Source: Gammaproteobacteria bacterium (lineage in GTDB: Bacteria; Pseudomonadota; Gammaproteobacteria; HyVt-429). Taken from it: a stretch of DNA of 64,000 nt. Positions 28,984 through 37,675 of the stretch are shown here, piece after piece. The notes under the pieces were generated by a model. It did not search any database and was not told the DNA's origin. It saw only the letters and a program-made list of their open reading frames with translations. The stretch covers positions 1 to 64,000 of the forward strand of contig JAADGI010000007.1 in assembly GCA_013152415.1 (NCBI GenBank), read 5' to 3'. How positions within the stretch are numbered: the stretch's first letter is position 1; every line of letters begins with the position of its first letter. The position numbers and the translations under genes were made by a program.

Positions 28984-29292
28984 CTATCTGGAAGAAGATT
29001 GAGAAGGCAAGGCAAAGGCTTGCGACAAACCACTGATGCGGATGAGCTTGGCCAATTGATCCGGGATATGGGAAAAACACAACATGGTTTGACCGGATTG
29101 GGCCTGGCGCAACCATTCCACCAACAGGGCCAATCCAGCACTGTCACTACGGCCCACACCAGCCAAATCCACCACCGCAGGCATCTGCTGGGCCCATTGG
29201 CTACTGGCGGCACGATACAACTCGGGTACAGTGGCAAAGCTCAAGTCACCGTGCAACCGATAGTCCCCCGCTGCCACCCTTTGCAGCCCCAT
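28984..29292 (-). CDS. mlaB: STAS-domain protein MlaB
   Basis: Cytoplasmic STAS protein that binds the MlaF ATPase and supports the Mla lipid transporter. It has 102 residues. The STAS core shows YRLHGDLSFATV and VVDLAGVGRSDSAGLALLVEWL, with the conserved D-S pair of the loop. It lies 3 bases after mlaC in the mlaFEDCB order. About 150 gene-free bases follow before ibaG. Confidence 0.9.
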   Translation of the reverse strand: MGLQRVAAGDYRLHGDLSFATVPELYRAASSQWAQQMPAVVDLAGVGRSDSAGLALLVEWLRQAQSGQTMLCFSHIPDQLAKLIRISGLSQAFALPSQSSSR

Positions 29293-29295
29293 GGC

Positions 29296-29919
29296 CTATA
29301 GTCCCGCCCGGCGATTCTTGGCGGCCAACTCCTCAATCACCGCATCGAGGCTTTTATTGTGCACCTCGCTACGCACAATGCTGCGCAGTGTAGCCACAAT
29401 ACTGATGCCCTCAATAGCGACATCCATGGCCTGCCAGACCCCCTCTTTATTGTATAAAATATAGTTCACCGATATCTTGGGGCCACCGTCCTTGGGACGA
29501 GTCTCGGTCCTCACCAAAACCTGCTTGTCACCCTCCTTGTACTTGCTAGGGATGAATTTGAACTCGGCATCAACATAAGTCAGCAAGGCGGTGGCATAGG
29601 TGCGCACCAGGTGGCGCCGAAACTCCTTCTCGAATCGACTGCGCTGGGTTTCACTGGCACTGCGCCAATGTTTACCCAATACCAAACGGGAAAAACGAGT
29701 GTAATCAATATAGGGGGCGGTAATTTCGTCAGCCAAGGCGTAAAGTTTTTTTGGATTCTTTTGTAACTCTGACTTCTGGACCCGCGCCTTGCTCAACCAG
29801 GCACTGTACAACTCCTCAACCAAGGCATCAGGGCCTTTCTTTTCCACCGCCGCTGTTGTCGTCGCCAACATCGCAAACATCACGAGCAGTCCTGCTATAA
29901 ATGATAGAGTTTGCTTCAT
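29296..29919 (-). CDS. mlaC: Periplasmic phospholipid-binding protein MlaC
   Basis: Shuttles phospholipids across the periplasm between the outer-membrane MlaA complex and MlaFEDB. It has 207 residues, beginning with a signal peptide (1-24, ending TTTAAVE). Family segments include YTRFSRLVLGKHWRSASETQRSRFEKEFRRHLVRTYA and SVNYILYNKEGVWQAMDVAIEGISIVATLRS. The ATG overlaps the mlaD stop by four bases (ATGA). Confidence 0.95.
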   Translation of the reverse strand: MKQTLSFIAGLLVMFAMLATTTAAVEKKGPDALVEELYSAWLSKARVQKSELQKNPKKLYALADEITAPYIDYTRFSRLVLGKHWRSASETQRSRFEKEFRRHLVRTYATALLTYVDAEFKFIPSKYKEGDKQVLVRTETRPKDGGPKISVNYILYNKEGVWQAMDVAIEGISIVATLRSIVRSEVHNKSLDAVIEELAAKNRRAGL

Positions 29920-30389
29920 TTTCCGTCCCCTGAATCTGACTTGTTATAAAGGAATTTACCAATAAGATCTTCCAGAACCAATGCCGATTGAGTCAACATG
30001 ATTTTATCGCCATCCTTAAGAAAGCTTTCATCACCCCCAGGATCCAGGGCGACGTACTGCTCACCCAAGATACCCGCAGTCTGGATGACCGCCGTAGAGT
30101 CGGCCGGCAGATTAGTATAACGACCGGCAATGTCCAGGATCACGACAGCACGGTAATCGCTGGGGTCCACATAAATTTCTTTGACCCGGCCAATACGCAC
30201 CCCGGAGAGGGTGACCCGGGAGCGCACCTTCAGGCCACCGATATTATCGAAACGGGCCTCAATCTGATAGGCATCGGCCACATCGGCACTGCTGAGATTA
30301 CCCACCTTCAAGGCCAACACCCCGAATGCCGCCAACCCCATGACCACAAATATCCCTACCCATGCTTCCATCACTTGTCTTTGCGCCAT
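29916..30389 (-). CDS. mlaD: MCE-domain phospholipid transport protein MlaD
   Basis: Inner-membrane MCE protein that forms a hexameric ring handing lipids to MlaC. It has 157 residues: one N-terminal helix (WVGIFVVMGLAAFGVLAL), then the MCE domain with FDNIGGLKVRSRVTLSGVRIGRV and GILGEQYVALDPGG. ATG 30389 is preferred because GGAG is spaced 10 bases upstream; ATG 30398 lies directly on that site. It starts 1 base after mlaE ends. Confidence 0.94.
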   Translation of the reverse strand: MAQRQVMEAWVGIFVVMGLAAFGVLALKVGNLSSADVADAYQIEARFDNIGGLKVRSRVTLSGVRIGRVKEIYVDPSDYRAVVILDIAGRYTNLPADSTAVIQTAGILGEQYVALDPGGDESFLKDGDKIMLTQSALVLEDLIGKFLYNKSDSGDGK

Positions 30390-30390
30390 G

Positions 30391-31170
30391 CTATACATCT
30401 CCGAACATTAATGAGGTCAATATAAAATCCAGCGCCAGCACCGCCAGGGAGGCGTTGACCACAGTACGGGTAGTTGCCCGACTGACACCTTCTGCGGTAG
30501 GCACGGCATCGTAGCCCTCGAATACTGCGATCCAGGTCACCACAAAACCAAAGACGATACTTTTGACGATACCGCTAACAATATCATCATTAAAATCCAC
30601 CCCCTCTTGCATGGACGACCAAAATACACCGGCGTCCACACCGAGCACAGTCACACCGATAAAATGACCACCGAACACACCCACTGCGGTAAACAGTGCA
30701 GCCAACAGAGTGAGACTAAAGAAGCCGGCGAAAAATCGTGGTGCCACCACCCGCTCAATGGGATTGACGGCCATCATCTCCATACCCGCCAATTGCTGGG
30801 TAGCCTTCATCAAACCTATTTCGGCAGTAAGGGCCGATCCCGCACGCCCGGCAAACAACAATGCCGCCAGCACCGGCCCCAATTCCCGGGTCAGGGACAG
30901 CGCCACCATCAACCCCAAGGAAGACTCGGCACCAAAATCCACCAGTGTATTATAACCCTGGAAACTGAGCACCATGCCGACAAAAAGCCCGGCCACCAGA
31001 ATAATCGTCAGGGTCAACACCCCCACCGCGTAGATCTGATGAACGAGCAAAGACGGGCGGGTGAAAATTTGCCAGCCTCCTAAAAATACCCGATACAAAA
31101 AGACACTGGCCCGGCCCAAACGGGAAACACGGGCAATCACCCCACCACCGATTAGCGTAAACAGCCTCAA
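30391..31170 (-). CDS. mlaE: Phospholipid ABC transporter permease MlaE
   Basis: Permease that moves phospholipids through the inner membrane as part of MlaFEDB. It has 259 residues with about six hydrophobic helices. The YrbE/MlaE motif region ELGPVLAALLFAGRAGSALTAEIGLMKATQQ is well conserved, and the C-terminal GYDAVPTAEGVSRATTRTVV matches the family. Its start overlaps the mlaF stop by four bases. Confidence 0.96.
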   Translation of the reverse strand: MRLFTLIGGGVIARVSRLGRASVFLYRVFLGGWQIFTRPSLLVHQIYAVGVLTLTIILVAGLFVGMVLSFQGYNTLVDFGAESSLGLMVALSLTRELGPVLAALLFAGRAGSALTAEIGLMKATQQLAGMEMMAVNPIERVVAPRFFAGFFSLTLLAALFTAVGVFGGHFIGVTVLGVDAGVFWSSMQEGVDFNDDIVSGIVKSIVFGFVVTWIAVFEGYDAVPTAEGVSRATTRTVVNASLAVLALDFILTSLMFGDV

Positions 31171-31991
31171 TCCAACCCCCCTCGAAGCAAATCGTCTTCG
31201 TAGGCGGCTGCGGGATAGTGGTAAGGCACCGGTCCATCTGGCAGGCCATCCATAAACTGGCGTACTTGAATTTGCTGGGAGGCCTGTAATTCCTCGGGCG
31301 TACCTTGGGCGATAATCCGGCCGTCTGCGACCAAATACATGTAATGGGCAATGGCATAGGCCTCCGCCACATCGTGGGTCACCACCACAGAGCTAATACC
31401 CAGGGCGTCATTGACCTCGCCTATTAACTTGACGATGACTGCCATCGAGATCGGATCCAGGCCAGCAAAAGGCTCATCGTACATCACCAACATGGGATCC
31501 AGGACGATGGCCCGGGCCAAGGCGACTCGCCTGGCCATGCCACCGGACAATTCACTGGGCATCAACTGGCGGGCACCACGCAGACCCACCATCTCCAGCT
31601 TGAGCAAAACCAGGTTTCGCAACACCGGTTCGGGTAGACGGCAATGCTCACGAACGGGAAAGGCGATATTCTCAAAGACATTGATGTCGGTTAACAGGGC
31701 ACCACTTTGAAACAACATCCCCATACGTTTACGCAATGCGTAAAGCTGCTTGAGTCCTAGCCTGGGCACGGACAAGCCGTCAACAATGACGTCACCACGA
31801 TCAGGATGCAGCCGTCCACCGATAAAGTTTAACAAGGTTGTCTTGCCGGTACCGCTGGGACCCAGTATCGCAGTCACCTTGCCTCGCGGGATGGTCAAAT
31901 TGACCCCTTTTAAAATAGGCCGATCCCCATAGGCAAAATGCACATCGCGAAACTCCACTAATACATCACTATCCGGATTCTTAGAGTTCAT
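31167..31991 (-). CDS. mlaF: Phospholipid ABC transporter ATPase MlaF
   Basis: ATPase that powers MlaFEDB. It has 274 residues. Walker A is GPSGTGKTTLL, the signature motif is LSGGMARRVALARAI, Walker B is LVMYDEPFAGLDPIS, followed by the H-loop VVTHD. The C-terminal extension after about residue 250 (YPAAAYEDDLLRGGLD) is where MlaF relatives contact MlaB or dimerise. It is the first gene of the mla operon. Confidence 0.97.
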   Translation of the reverse strand: MNSKNPDSDVLVEFRDVHFAYGDRPILKGVNLTIPRGKVTAILGPSGTGKTTLLNFIGGRLHPDRGDVIVDGLSVPRLGLKQLYALRKRMGMLFQSGALLTDINVFENIAFPVREHCRLPEPVLRNLVLLKLEMVGLRGARQLMPSELSGGMARRVALARAIVLDPMLVMYDEPFAGLDPISMAVIVKLIGEVNDALGISSVVVTHDVAEAYAIAHYMYLVADGRIIAQGTPEELQASQQIQVRQFMDGLPDGPVPYHYPAAAYEDDLLRGGLD

Positions 31992-32063
31992 GGTGTAACG
32001 TATTCATTAGTAATTAGTCTTGGCAAGCGCGCCATTCTACCAGTTTGTGGGCACCCGATGCGC

Positions 32064-32774
32064 TCACACATCGAGCAGTTCGGCGATGATACGGGCCTGT
32101 TCGGCGAGTTGGGGTGCCGGGCCGGGATCAGTAAAAAACAGCCCTGCCCCACGATTACCCTCCATCCAGGCACCTAATCGTTCAACCACCCTCCGCAGGG
32201 CCTTGAGTTCGGATTGCTCCATCAGTGCGACCATAAATTTGCCACCGTCTTCGGGCCTGGGCTCTCGGCTGGGGTGCCAACATAGACTGGCCCCGAAGGT
32301 ATCCAGCAGCTCCATTATCTGTGGGCTTCGAACCGGCCCTGTGGGCAGGTCTACGCAAACAGGGAAGCGGTCGCCTAACATCTCTAAGCACCCCTGCAAA
32401 CAGGCAACCGATACCGCTGATTCTGTGGAGGGCACGCGCAACAGGTAGGCGGACAACCAGGGGTGCAGCTCATGGGTCATTTGCAGAAATGCTTGGCCTT
32501 GTTGCTGCCATTTTTCAAGGGCCGGCACCGCCGCATCACCCACCCAAGCAGGCAGCTCCAATATAAAACGAAATTCCTCATCGATATCTTCCATCCATTG
32601 ACTAATATCGGCAGCCGAAACAGACTCCCATTTCTGTGCAGGCACCAACACGCTGCGAATGACGTTACTGTAGTAACACAAACGCCATTCGGCAGGCAGG
32701 GCTTCGTCATAAAATCCGTCTTGCCACTCGTCGTGCTCCCAACCACGGATTCCAATCAACAGGCTATCGGTCAT
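32064..32774 (-). CDS. DUF72-like protein (divergent)
   Basis: The start of the 236-residue product resembles DUF72 (YecE-like TIM-barrel) proteins: IGIRGWEHDEWQDGFYDEALP then LCYYSNVIRS fits the pattern IGxxGWxYxxWxGxFYPxxLP. The usual motif VNxTFY appears replaced, and the later half aligns poorly, with a short C-terminal tail. The family's function is unknown. It lies upstream of mlaF on the same strand, about 70 bases away, and faces yrbG across a repeat-filled gap. The call rests on the N-terminal motif only. Confidence 0.65.
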   Translation of the reverse strand: MTDSLLIGIRGWEHDEWQDGFYDEALPAEWRLCYYSNVIRSVLVPAQKWESVSAADISQWMEDIDEEFRFILELPAWVGDAAVPALEKWQQQGQAFLQMTHELHPWLSAYLLRVPSTESAVSVACLQGCLEMLGDRFPVCVDLPTGPVRSPQIMELLDTFGASLCWHPSREPRPEDGGKFMVALMEQSELKALRRVVERLGAWMEGNRGAGLFFTDPGPAPQLAEQARIIAELLDV

Positions 32775-33158
32775 TTATATTAGTCTTCCTGAAAATTCAT
32801 AGGGCGACTAAAGCTACCACGAAAAGATGGGGCTCTTCAGATAGTTTGTAGCTCATTCACACTAACCATTGACTCTCGCAAAGGCGCCAACGACTCCATG
32901 GACGGAGGAGGTAGAGCAACGCATGGAGCAGTTGCCAAGACCGCAAAGAATGATCAAAATCATTCAACTTCTACCATAAGCCGTCTTTCCCTTTGCGTGC
33001 TTGGTGCCTTTGCGAGAACACCAACCCTAAAATCATACACTGGCTCGTTTCCCGGCGTCGAGCTTTAACTACAGACTTTCCTGATAAGACAAAATTTGCA
33101 TTGCCCCGCACTAATCGACTACAACAGGACACAACACCCAATATCAGTGGAGATCAAT
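32775..33158. other. Repeat-filled divergent gap DUF72-like / yrbG
   Basis: 384 bases without a gene. Most is the dispersed repeat at 32833-33083. Promoters for both flanking genes must lie in what is left, but I could not name them. The yrbG ribosome site GGAGA is at 33149-33153. Confidence 0.6.
32833..33083. repeat. Extended dispersed repeat with 17-bp terminal palindrome
   Basis: An inner unit 32874-33017 has 17-base inverted ends (TCTCGCAAAGGCGCCAA and complement) with one mismatch. Flanking sequence on both sides matches the copy at 19713-19889: tcttcagatagtttgt on the left; aaatcatacactgg and cggcgtcgag on the right. The inner sequence differs in length between the copies. Confidence 0.7.
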
Positions 33159-34151
33159 ATGCTCATTGCTAGCCTATCCCTCATCGCGGGACTGGCATTA
33201 CTCGCCTGGGGGGCCGATCGCTTTGTCTACGGCGCTACCTCTGTTGCGCGTAATTTTGGGGTATCACCTCTCATTGTGGGATTGACCATTGTCGGCTTTG
33301 GTACCTCGGCGCCGGAACTACTGGTCTCCGCCGTGGCCGCTTGGCAAGGCAACACAGAACTGGCCCTGGGCAATGCAGTCGGTTCAAATATCGCCAACAT
33401 TGGCCTGGTCCTCGGCAGTGCCGCATTGATACACCCCTTGGTGGTACGTTCACGTATCCTCAAACGTGAGTACCCCATCATGGCGCTGGTGCTTTTGGCG
33501 ACACCGGCATTGTTATTGGACGGTCACCTGGGACGAATTGACGGCCTACTATTGATTGCCGGACTCATATTGCTCATCGCCTGGACCGTGCGCATGGGCC
33601 TGCGCCAGCGGGTCAAACCGGGCACCATCAAAGCCACGGCGATAGGGGGGGCGGATGAACTGGCCCAGGAATACGCCGAGGAACTCAAACAAAGGGCGTC
33701 CACCCCGGTGGCCATGGCCTGGTTGATCGGAGGCCTGCTGTTGCTGCTCGGCAGTTCGAAGCTATTGGTCTGGGCGGCCATCATCGTCGCCCACCACTTC
33801 GGCATGAGTGATTTATTGATTGGCCTCACCATCGTCGCAGTGGGCACCAGCCTCCCTGAGGTCGCCACCTCTATCGCCAGCACCCTCAAGGGTGAACACG
33901 ATATTGCCATCGGCAATATCGTCGGCTCCAATATGTTTAACATGCTTGGGGTCATTGGCATCGCCGGAATAATACACCCGGTCAGCTTCAGCCCGGAACT
34001 CCTGAGCCGGGATTTTCTGGTCATGCTGGCACTGGCTGCGGCCATGTTGGGTATGGCCTACCGCAGCCGGGCCAAGGCCCGCATCGGCCGCATTGAAGGC
34101 GGCCTGCTGCTGGTCGCCTATTGCGGCTATCTCGTTGCCCTGGCGAGGTGA
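33159..34151 (+). CDS. yrbG: Calcium/sodium antiporter YrbG
   Basis: CaCA-family cation exchanger of the inner membrane. It has 330 residues with about ten helices and two inverted alpha repeats. The first is GFGTSAPELLVSAVAAWQG with GNAVGSNIANIGLVLG; the second is AVGTSLPEVATSIASTLKG with GNIVGSNMFNMLGVIG. I chose ATG 33159, preceded by GGAGA; the frame opens at 33096. In E. coli this gene is directly upstream of kdsD. Here 4.7 kb of molybdoenzyme genes intervene, and a decayed copy of its 3' end remains at about 38.7 kb. Confidence 0.94.
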   Translation: MLIASLSLIAGLALLAWGADRFVYGATSVARNFGVSPLIVGLTIVGFGTSAPELLVSAVAAWQGNTELALGNAVGSNIANIGLVLGSAALIHPLVVRSRILKREYPIMALVLLATPALLLDGHLGRIDGLLLIAGLILLIAWTVRMGLRQRVKPGTIKATAIGGADELAQEYAEELKQRASTPVAMAWLIGGLLLLLGSSKLLVWAAIIVAHHFGMSDLLIGLTIVAVGTSLPEVATSIASTLKGEHDIAIGNIVGSNMFNMLGVIGIAGIIHPVSFSPELLSRDFLVMLALAAAMLGMAYRSRAKARIGRIEGGLLLVAYCGYLVALAR

Positions 34152-34180
34152 CATGACCCTAATTTCTAAAACCGTCCGCG

Positions 34181-36709
34181 CTATATCTTTTCCAGACGGA
34201 CCGGTGTATCCATCCAACGCTGTTGGCCGCCGATAGGATCCGGCCAGTTGGGGATGATCCAGTTGGGGTGGGCGCCGTTACCTTGCCACCATTTCGTGAT
34301 GCCCCTGTCGTCGCCGCGAACGGGTGTCGGCACAGGGTTGCCCGAGGCATAACGACCATACCGCCAGTGCCCACAATGAAACGAGATGGCAACCACCCCC
34401 GGGGCCACAGCCGGAGTCACATGGGCGCGGGTCTCCAAGGCACCGATCTCGGAGGTCAACCTTATCGCATCCCCATCCTTGATCTTTAGTTTTTCGGCGG
34501 TGGCTGGGTTGATCCAGCCCGGGTTCTCGTAATATATCTCAGACAGCCACTTGCAGTTCTGGGTGCGGGAGTGGGTCTGAACATTCACCTTGAAGGTGGT
34601 TAGAATCAACCGGTCATCTTGCGTGCCCTCTTGATCCGGCGGAAACAGATAGGCGGGAAGCGCGGAAAACCCCTTGCTTTCCAACAAATCGGAATAGAGT
34701 TCGAACAGGCCCGACTTGTTGATCTTGTCCGGCTTGAACCCGGCATAGACCTTAGCGTCGATTCGCTGGCCGATGTAGCCCTTGTAGGCCTTCTTGGCAG
34801 CAGCATAACCGGCCGCCTTGGCCTCTGTGAGTGTCTTGGCCTTGGACTTTGTCCAGTCCCAATAGACGCCGGTGGCCGCGTCGAATATGACAGTGTCTTT
34901 TTTGAGCGCCTCTGGCTTGAGCTCTTTTTTATAACCAAAATATTTCGGTTTGGCATCAGGGTCATGCCATACACCGTGGGTTTTCAGATAATCGAGACCA
35001 CCGGCCTCTTTGACGCCGGGCGTCATACCGCAGGACCTTTTGACAAACTGTTCCTTGCTCTTGATCCCCAACGGCATGCCCATGCGTTCCGCCAGCTCAC
35101 AGCACACGTCACCAAAGTCCCGCACCTCACCACGGGGCCTGACCACCGGCTGGCGCAGGTAATACTCGGGGATCTGATTGGGCGAGACACTGTCCTCCCA
35201 GTCCCAGCGCTCCAGATAGGTGGTATCGGGCAAAATCATGTCCGCCAGTTCGGCGGATTCATCGTAGGAGGTGGTCACGGCCACCGTGAAGGGAATCAGG
35301 CCCTCGTCCTTAAGCACCTCTATGTTCTCCTGGCAGTCACCGTTGGAATACACCGGCTGATAGCAATACCACATATAGACATCCGGGCGGCCGGCGCTGC
35401 CGTCCTTGATCATCTTAAAGACCTGGTGGCTGACGTGATGAGTGGGGAGCGCGGAACGGCCCTTGAACCCATCGAGGATATTCAGCTTCTTCGCCTGGGG
35501 TTTCTTCTTGGGGCCCTTGGGGTATTTCCATTTGGCCCCCACGGCCCGGCAACGGCCACCGGGATTATCGATATTACCGGTGATGGCGGCCAACATCTGG
35601 ATGGCGCGCTCCGTCTCCACCCCACCGTAATTCGCCACCGCCCCACGATAGCTGATGACCACGGCCGGTTTCACGGTGGCAAACTCCCGTGCGATCTCAC
35701 GGATCTTACGGGCATCCACGCCGCTGACAGTCTGCGCCCACTCGGGGGTAAAAGATTGAAGATGGTCCTTGAGCGCCTTGATCTTTTCCTGGGTCGTGGC
35801 GTTGCGATTCCGCGTCACCTTGCAGAACTTCAGAAAGGCCTCCCCTTCGCCCCGATACAAGTCTTCATGCATGATGACCTGACACATGGCCAATACCGCC
35901 GCCCCGTCGGTACCGGGCTTCACCGGCACCCATGTATCGGATCTGGCGGCGGTATTGGAGAGACGCACATCGAAGGTGACCAGCCTCACACCCCGATCCG
36001 CCATGGCCCGCACCAGGCGCTGCGCAATGGGGGTGTGATTGGTATGGGCCTCAAGGCAGTTGCTGCCGAAATTCAATATGTAGCGGGTCTTGTCCAGGTC
36101 CCAATTGTCGTAGTGCTTGCCCCAGGTCAACTCCTGCGCCACCCATTTGGCCGCCTCGCAGATGCTGGTGTGGTTACCGATGGTCTTGGTGCCGTAGGTG
36201 GCCAGAAACACGCTTTTGATCAGCTTGCTGGAGCTGGCCTTCATGCGCCCATAATGGAACATGAACTTTTCCGGGTGGCCAGCATCGCGCAGTTTTTTCA
36301 GCCGTCCGGCGATCTCGCTCAGGGCCTGATCCCAGCTGATGCGCTCCCACTTGCCCTCACCACGCTTACCGGTACGCCGCACGGGATAAAGCACGCGATC
36401 CGGATCGTATACCTGGTTGACCCCGGCCTGACCCTTGGCACAAATAAAGCCTTCGGTGCGAATGGAGTCTGGCTGGCCGCCGATGGAAACCAGCCTGCCG
36501 TCTTCGACATAAGCGATGGCCGGACAGCGTGTCACACACTGCCAACAGGCGGTGGGAATGGCCTGGCGTTCGGTGCCGGTTGCCGGTGAATAGTCCTTAC
36601 CGCCCTTGAGAAGCCCCCGCTTCGGGTCCGCGTCGGCCACCGCCTCCCGGCCAAACAGGGCGATAGCGGAGGCCGTGCTCAATTTGAGAAATTCGCGCCG
36701 GTTGCTCAT
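34181..36709 (-). CDS. Molybdopterin oxidoreductase catalytic subunit (Ttr/Psr-like)
   Basis: Catalytic subunit of a DMSO-reductase-family complex. It has 842 residues. The Tat signal NRREFLKLSTASAIAL (3-18) implies periplasmic location. A 4Fe-4S cluster is ligated by C55, C58, C62 and C90; C184 in HTSICEAAKW is the likely molybdenum ligand, as in the sulfur- and arsenic-oxyanion branch, rather than Ser or Asp. The molybdopterin guanine dinucleotide regions are normal, with TWVPVKPGTDGA and a C-terminal segment containing HSRTQNCKWL. Subunit order FeS-NrfD-Mo matches ttrBCA (tetrathionate reductase), but polysulfide, thiosulfate, sulfite or arsenite enzymes share the architecture. The substrate cannot be assigned from sequence alone. 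ATG 36709 has AGGAGGAGG directly upstream. Confidence 0.85.
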   Translation of the reverse strand: MSNRREFLKLSTASAIALFGREAVADADPKRGLLKGGKDYSPATGTERQAIPTACWQCVTRCPAIAYVEDGRLVSIGGQPDSIRTEGFICAKGQAGVNQVYDPDRVLYPVRRTGKRGEGKWERISWDQALSEIAGRLKKLRDAGHPEKFMFHYGRMKASSSKLIKSVFLATYGTKTIGNHTSICEAAKWVAQELTWGKHYDNWDLDKTRYILNFGSNCLEAHTNHTPIAQRLVRAMADRGVRLVTFDVRLSNTAARSDTWVPVKPGTDGAAVLAMCQVIMHEDLYRGEGEAFLKFCKVTRNRNATTQEKIKALKDHLQSFTPEWAQTVSGVDARKIREIAREFATVKPAVVISYRGAVANYGGVETERAIQMLAAITGNIDNPGGRCRAVGAKWKYPKGPKKKPQAKKLNILDGFKGRSALPTHHVSHQVFKMIKDGSAGRPDVYMWYCYQPVYSNGDCQENIEVLKDEGLIPFTVAVTTSYDESAELADMILPDTTYLERWDWEDSVSPNQIPEYYLRQPVVRPRGEVRDFGDVCCELAERMGMPLGIKSKEQFVKRSCGMTPGVKEAGGLDYLKTHGVWHDPDAKPKYFGYKKELKPEALKKDTVIFDAATGVYWDWTKSKAKTLTEAKAAGYAAAKKAYKGYIGQRIDAKVYAGFKPDKINKSGLFELYSDLLESKGFSALPAYLFPPDQEGTQDDRLILTTFKVNVQTHSRTQNCKWLSEIYYENPGWINPATAEKLKIKDGDAIRLTSEIGALETRAHVTPAVAPGVVAISFHCGHWRYGRYASGNPVPTPVRGDDRGITKWWQGNGAHPNWIIPNWPDPIGGQQRWMDTPVRLEKI

Positions 36710-36719
36710 CGCCTCCTCC

Positions 36720-37670
36720 TCATAATCCCACCGGTCCCGTAATCTGGCCGGCAACCACGAATACATAGCGCAACATGAAAGCGCCGAATAAAAGCAGAAG
36801 GGGTGCCGCGATCTCCACGGCTTTTAGCAGTACGCCCTCCAAGGTGGCGGGCGGCCTGAACGCGGCAACCATCATGATCAGCATCGGCAGCACCAAGCCG
36901 ACGGCCACCGCCCAGAACCAGAATACCGTCGCCAACACCCCACCCCCCATGATGACCGTGACCGCCTGGGTGACACTACCCGCCCCCCTGTGGGCAAATA
37001 CCACAAATAAAATGACCAACAACAACTCGCCAGCGGAAAGATAGGTTCCGATGCGGGCCAACCAGACGGTAAGGCCGGGACCGTCACCCCGGTCCTTGGT
37101 GGTGGGTGTGCTGCGGGTGCGCCAGGCCAAAAAAAGCAACTTGCAGGCGATGCCCAATACCAAAGCAGAGAAAAAATACACCAAGGGCACCAGCGGCGAG
37201 TTCCAAAACGGCCGTGCCTGCATTCCACTCAACAGGAACCCCGGGTAGGCTGCCACCGTGAGCGCAACGGCCAGCCCGGCCCAGGCCAGACCCCGGCGCC
37301 GACCTACCCGGGGATCATCCGGCCCTGCCGGCATACGTAAAAAGGTGTGGGCATACAACAGGCTGATGATGATGAACGCGGTAATCAGCCATGTGCCGAT
37401 GGACATGGGTGAAGCCGTCACGATCTTGTATAAATTTAGGAACTTGAACCAATAGCCGGCGTGAAAAGACCCAAGGTCCAAGATCAACACCAAGCCATCC
37501 AGGAGCAGAGGAAGGGGCGCCAGAAATGCGCCATAGCGCGCCAGCGCAAAGGCGGCTGGATCATCGCTACGCCATAAAACCAAGTATGCGCTGACAGCCA
37601 GCACCCCGGCGCCCAGAGACACCAGAAACAGATGAAAGACAATCGGGTATCCCCAGACAAGTTCGTCCAC
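36720..37670 (-). CDS. NrfD/PsrC-type membrane anchor subunit
   Basis: A 316-residue integral membrane protein with eight to nine hydrophobic helices, the quinone-interacting subunit of the complex. The first helix begins VWGYPIVFHLFLVSLGAGV; LDLGSFHAGYWFKFLNLYKIVTASPMSIGTWLI is the NrfD hallmark; the last helix is LLLLFGAFMLRYVFVVAGQI. It lies between the iron-sulfur and molybdenum subunit genes, with 5- and 10-base gaps, in one operon. Confidence 0.92.
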   Translation of the reverse strand: MDELVWGYPIVFHLFLVSLGAGVLAVSAYLVLWRSDDPAAFALARYGAFLAPLPLLLDGLVLILDLGSFHAGYWFKFLNLYKIVTASPMSIGTWLITAFIIISLLYAHTFLRMPAGPDDPRVGRRRGLAWAGLAVALTVAAYPGFLLSGMQARPFWNSPLVPLVYFFSALVLGIACKLLFLAWRTRSTPTTKDRGDGPGLTVWLARIGTYLSAGELLLVILFVVFAHRGAGSVTQAVTVIMGGGVLATVFWFWAVAVGLVLPMLIMMVAAFRPPATLEGVLLKAVEIAAPLLLLFGAFMLRYVFVVAGQITGPVGL

Positions 37671-37675
37671 CCTGT

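Noticed and set aside
34619-36589. A 656-codon open frame on the plus strand across the molybdoenzyme gene
   Set aside because: It is antisense to a gene with clear cluster and cofactor motifs on the minus strand; its own product shows no family motif. Long antisense frames arise from codon bias.
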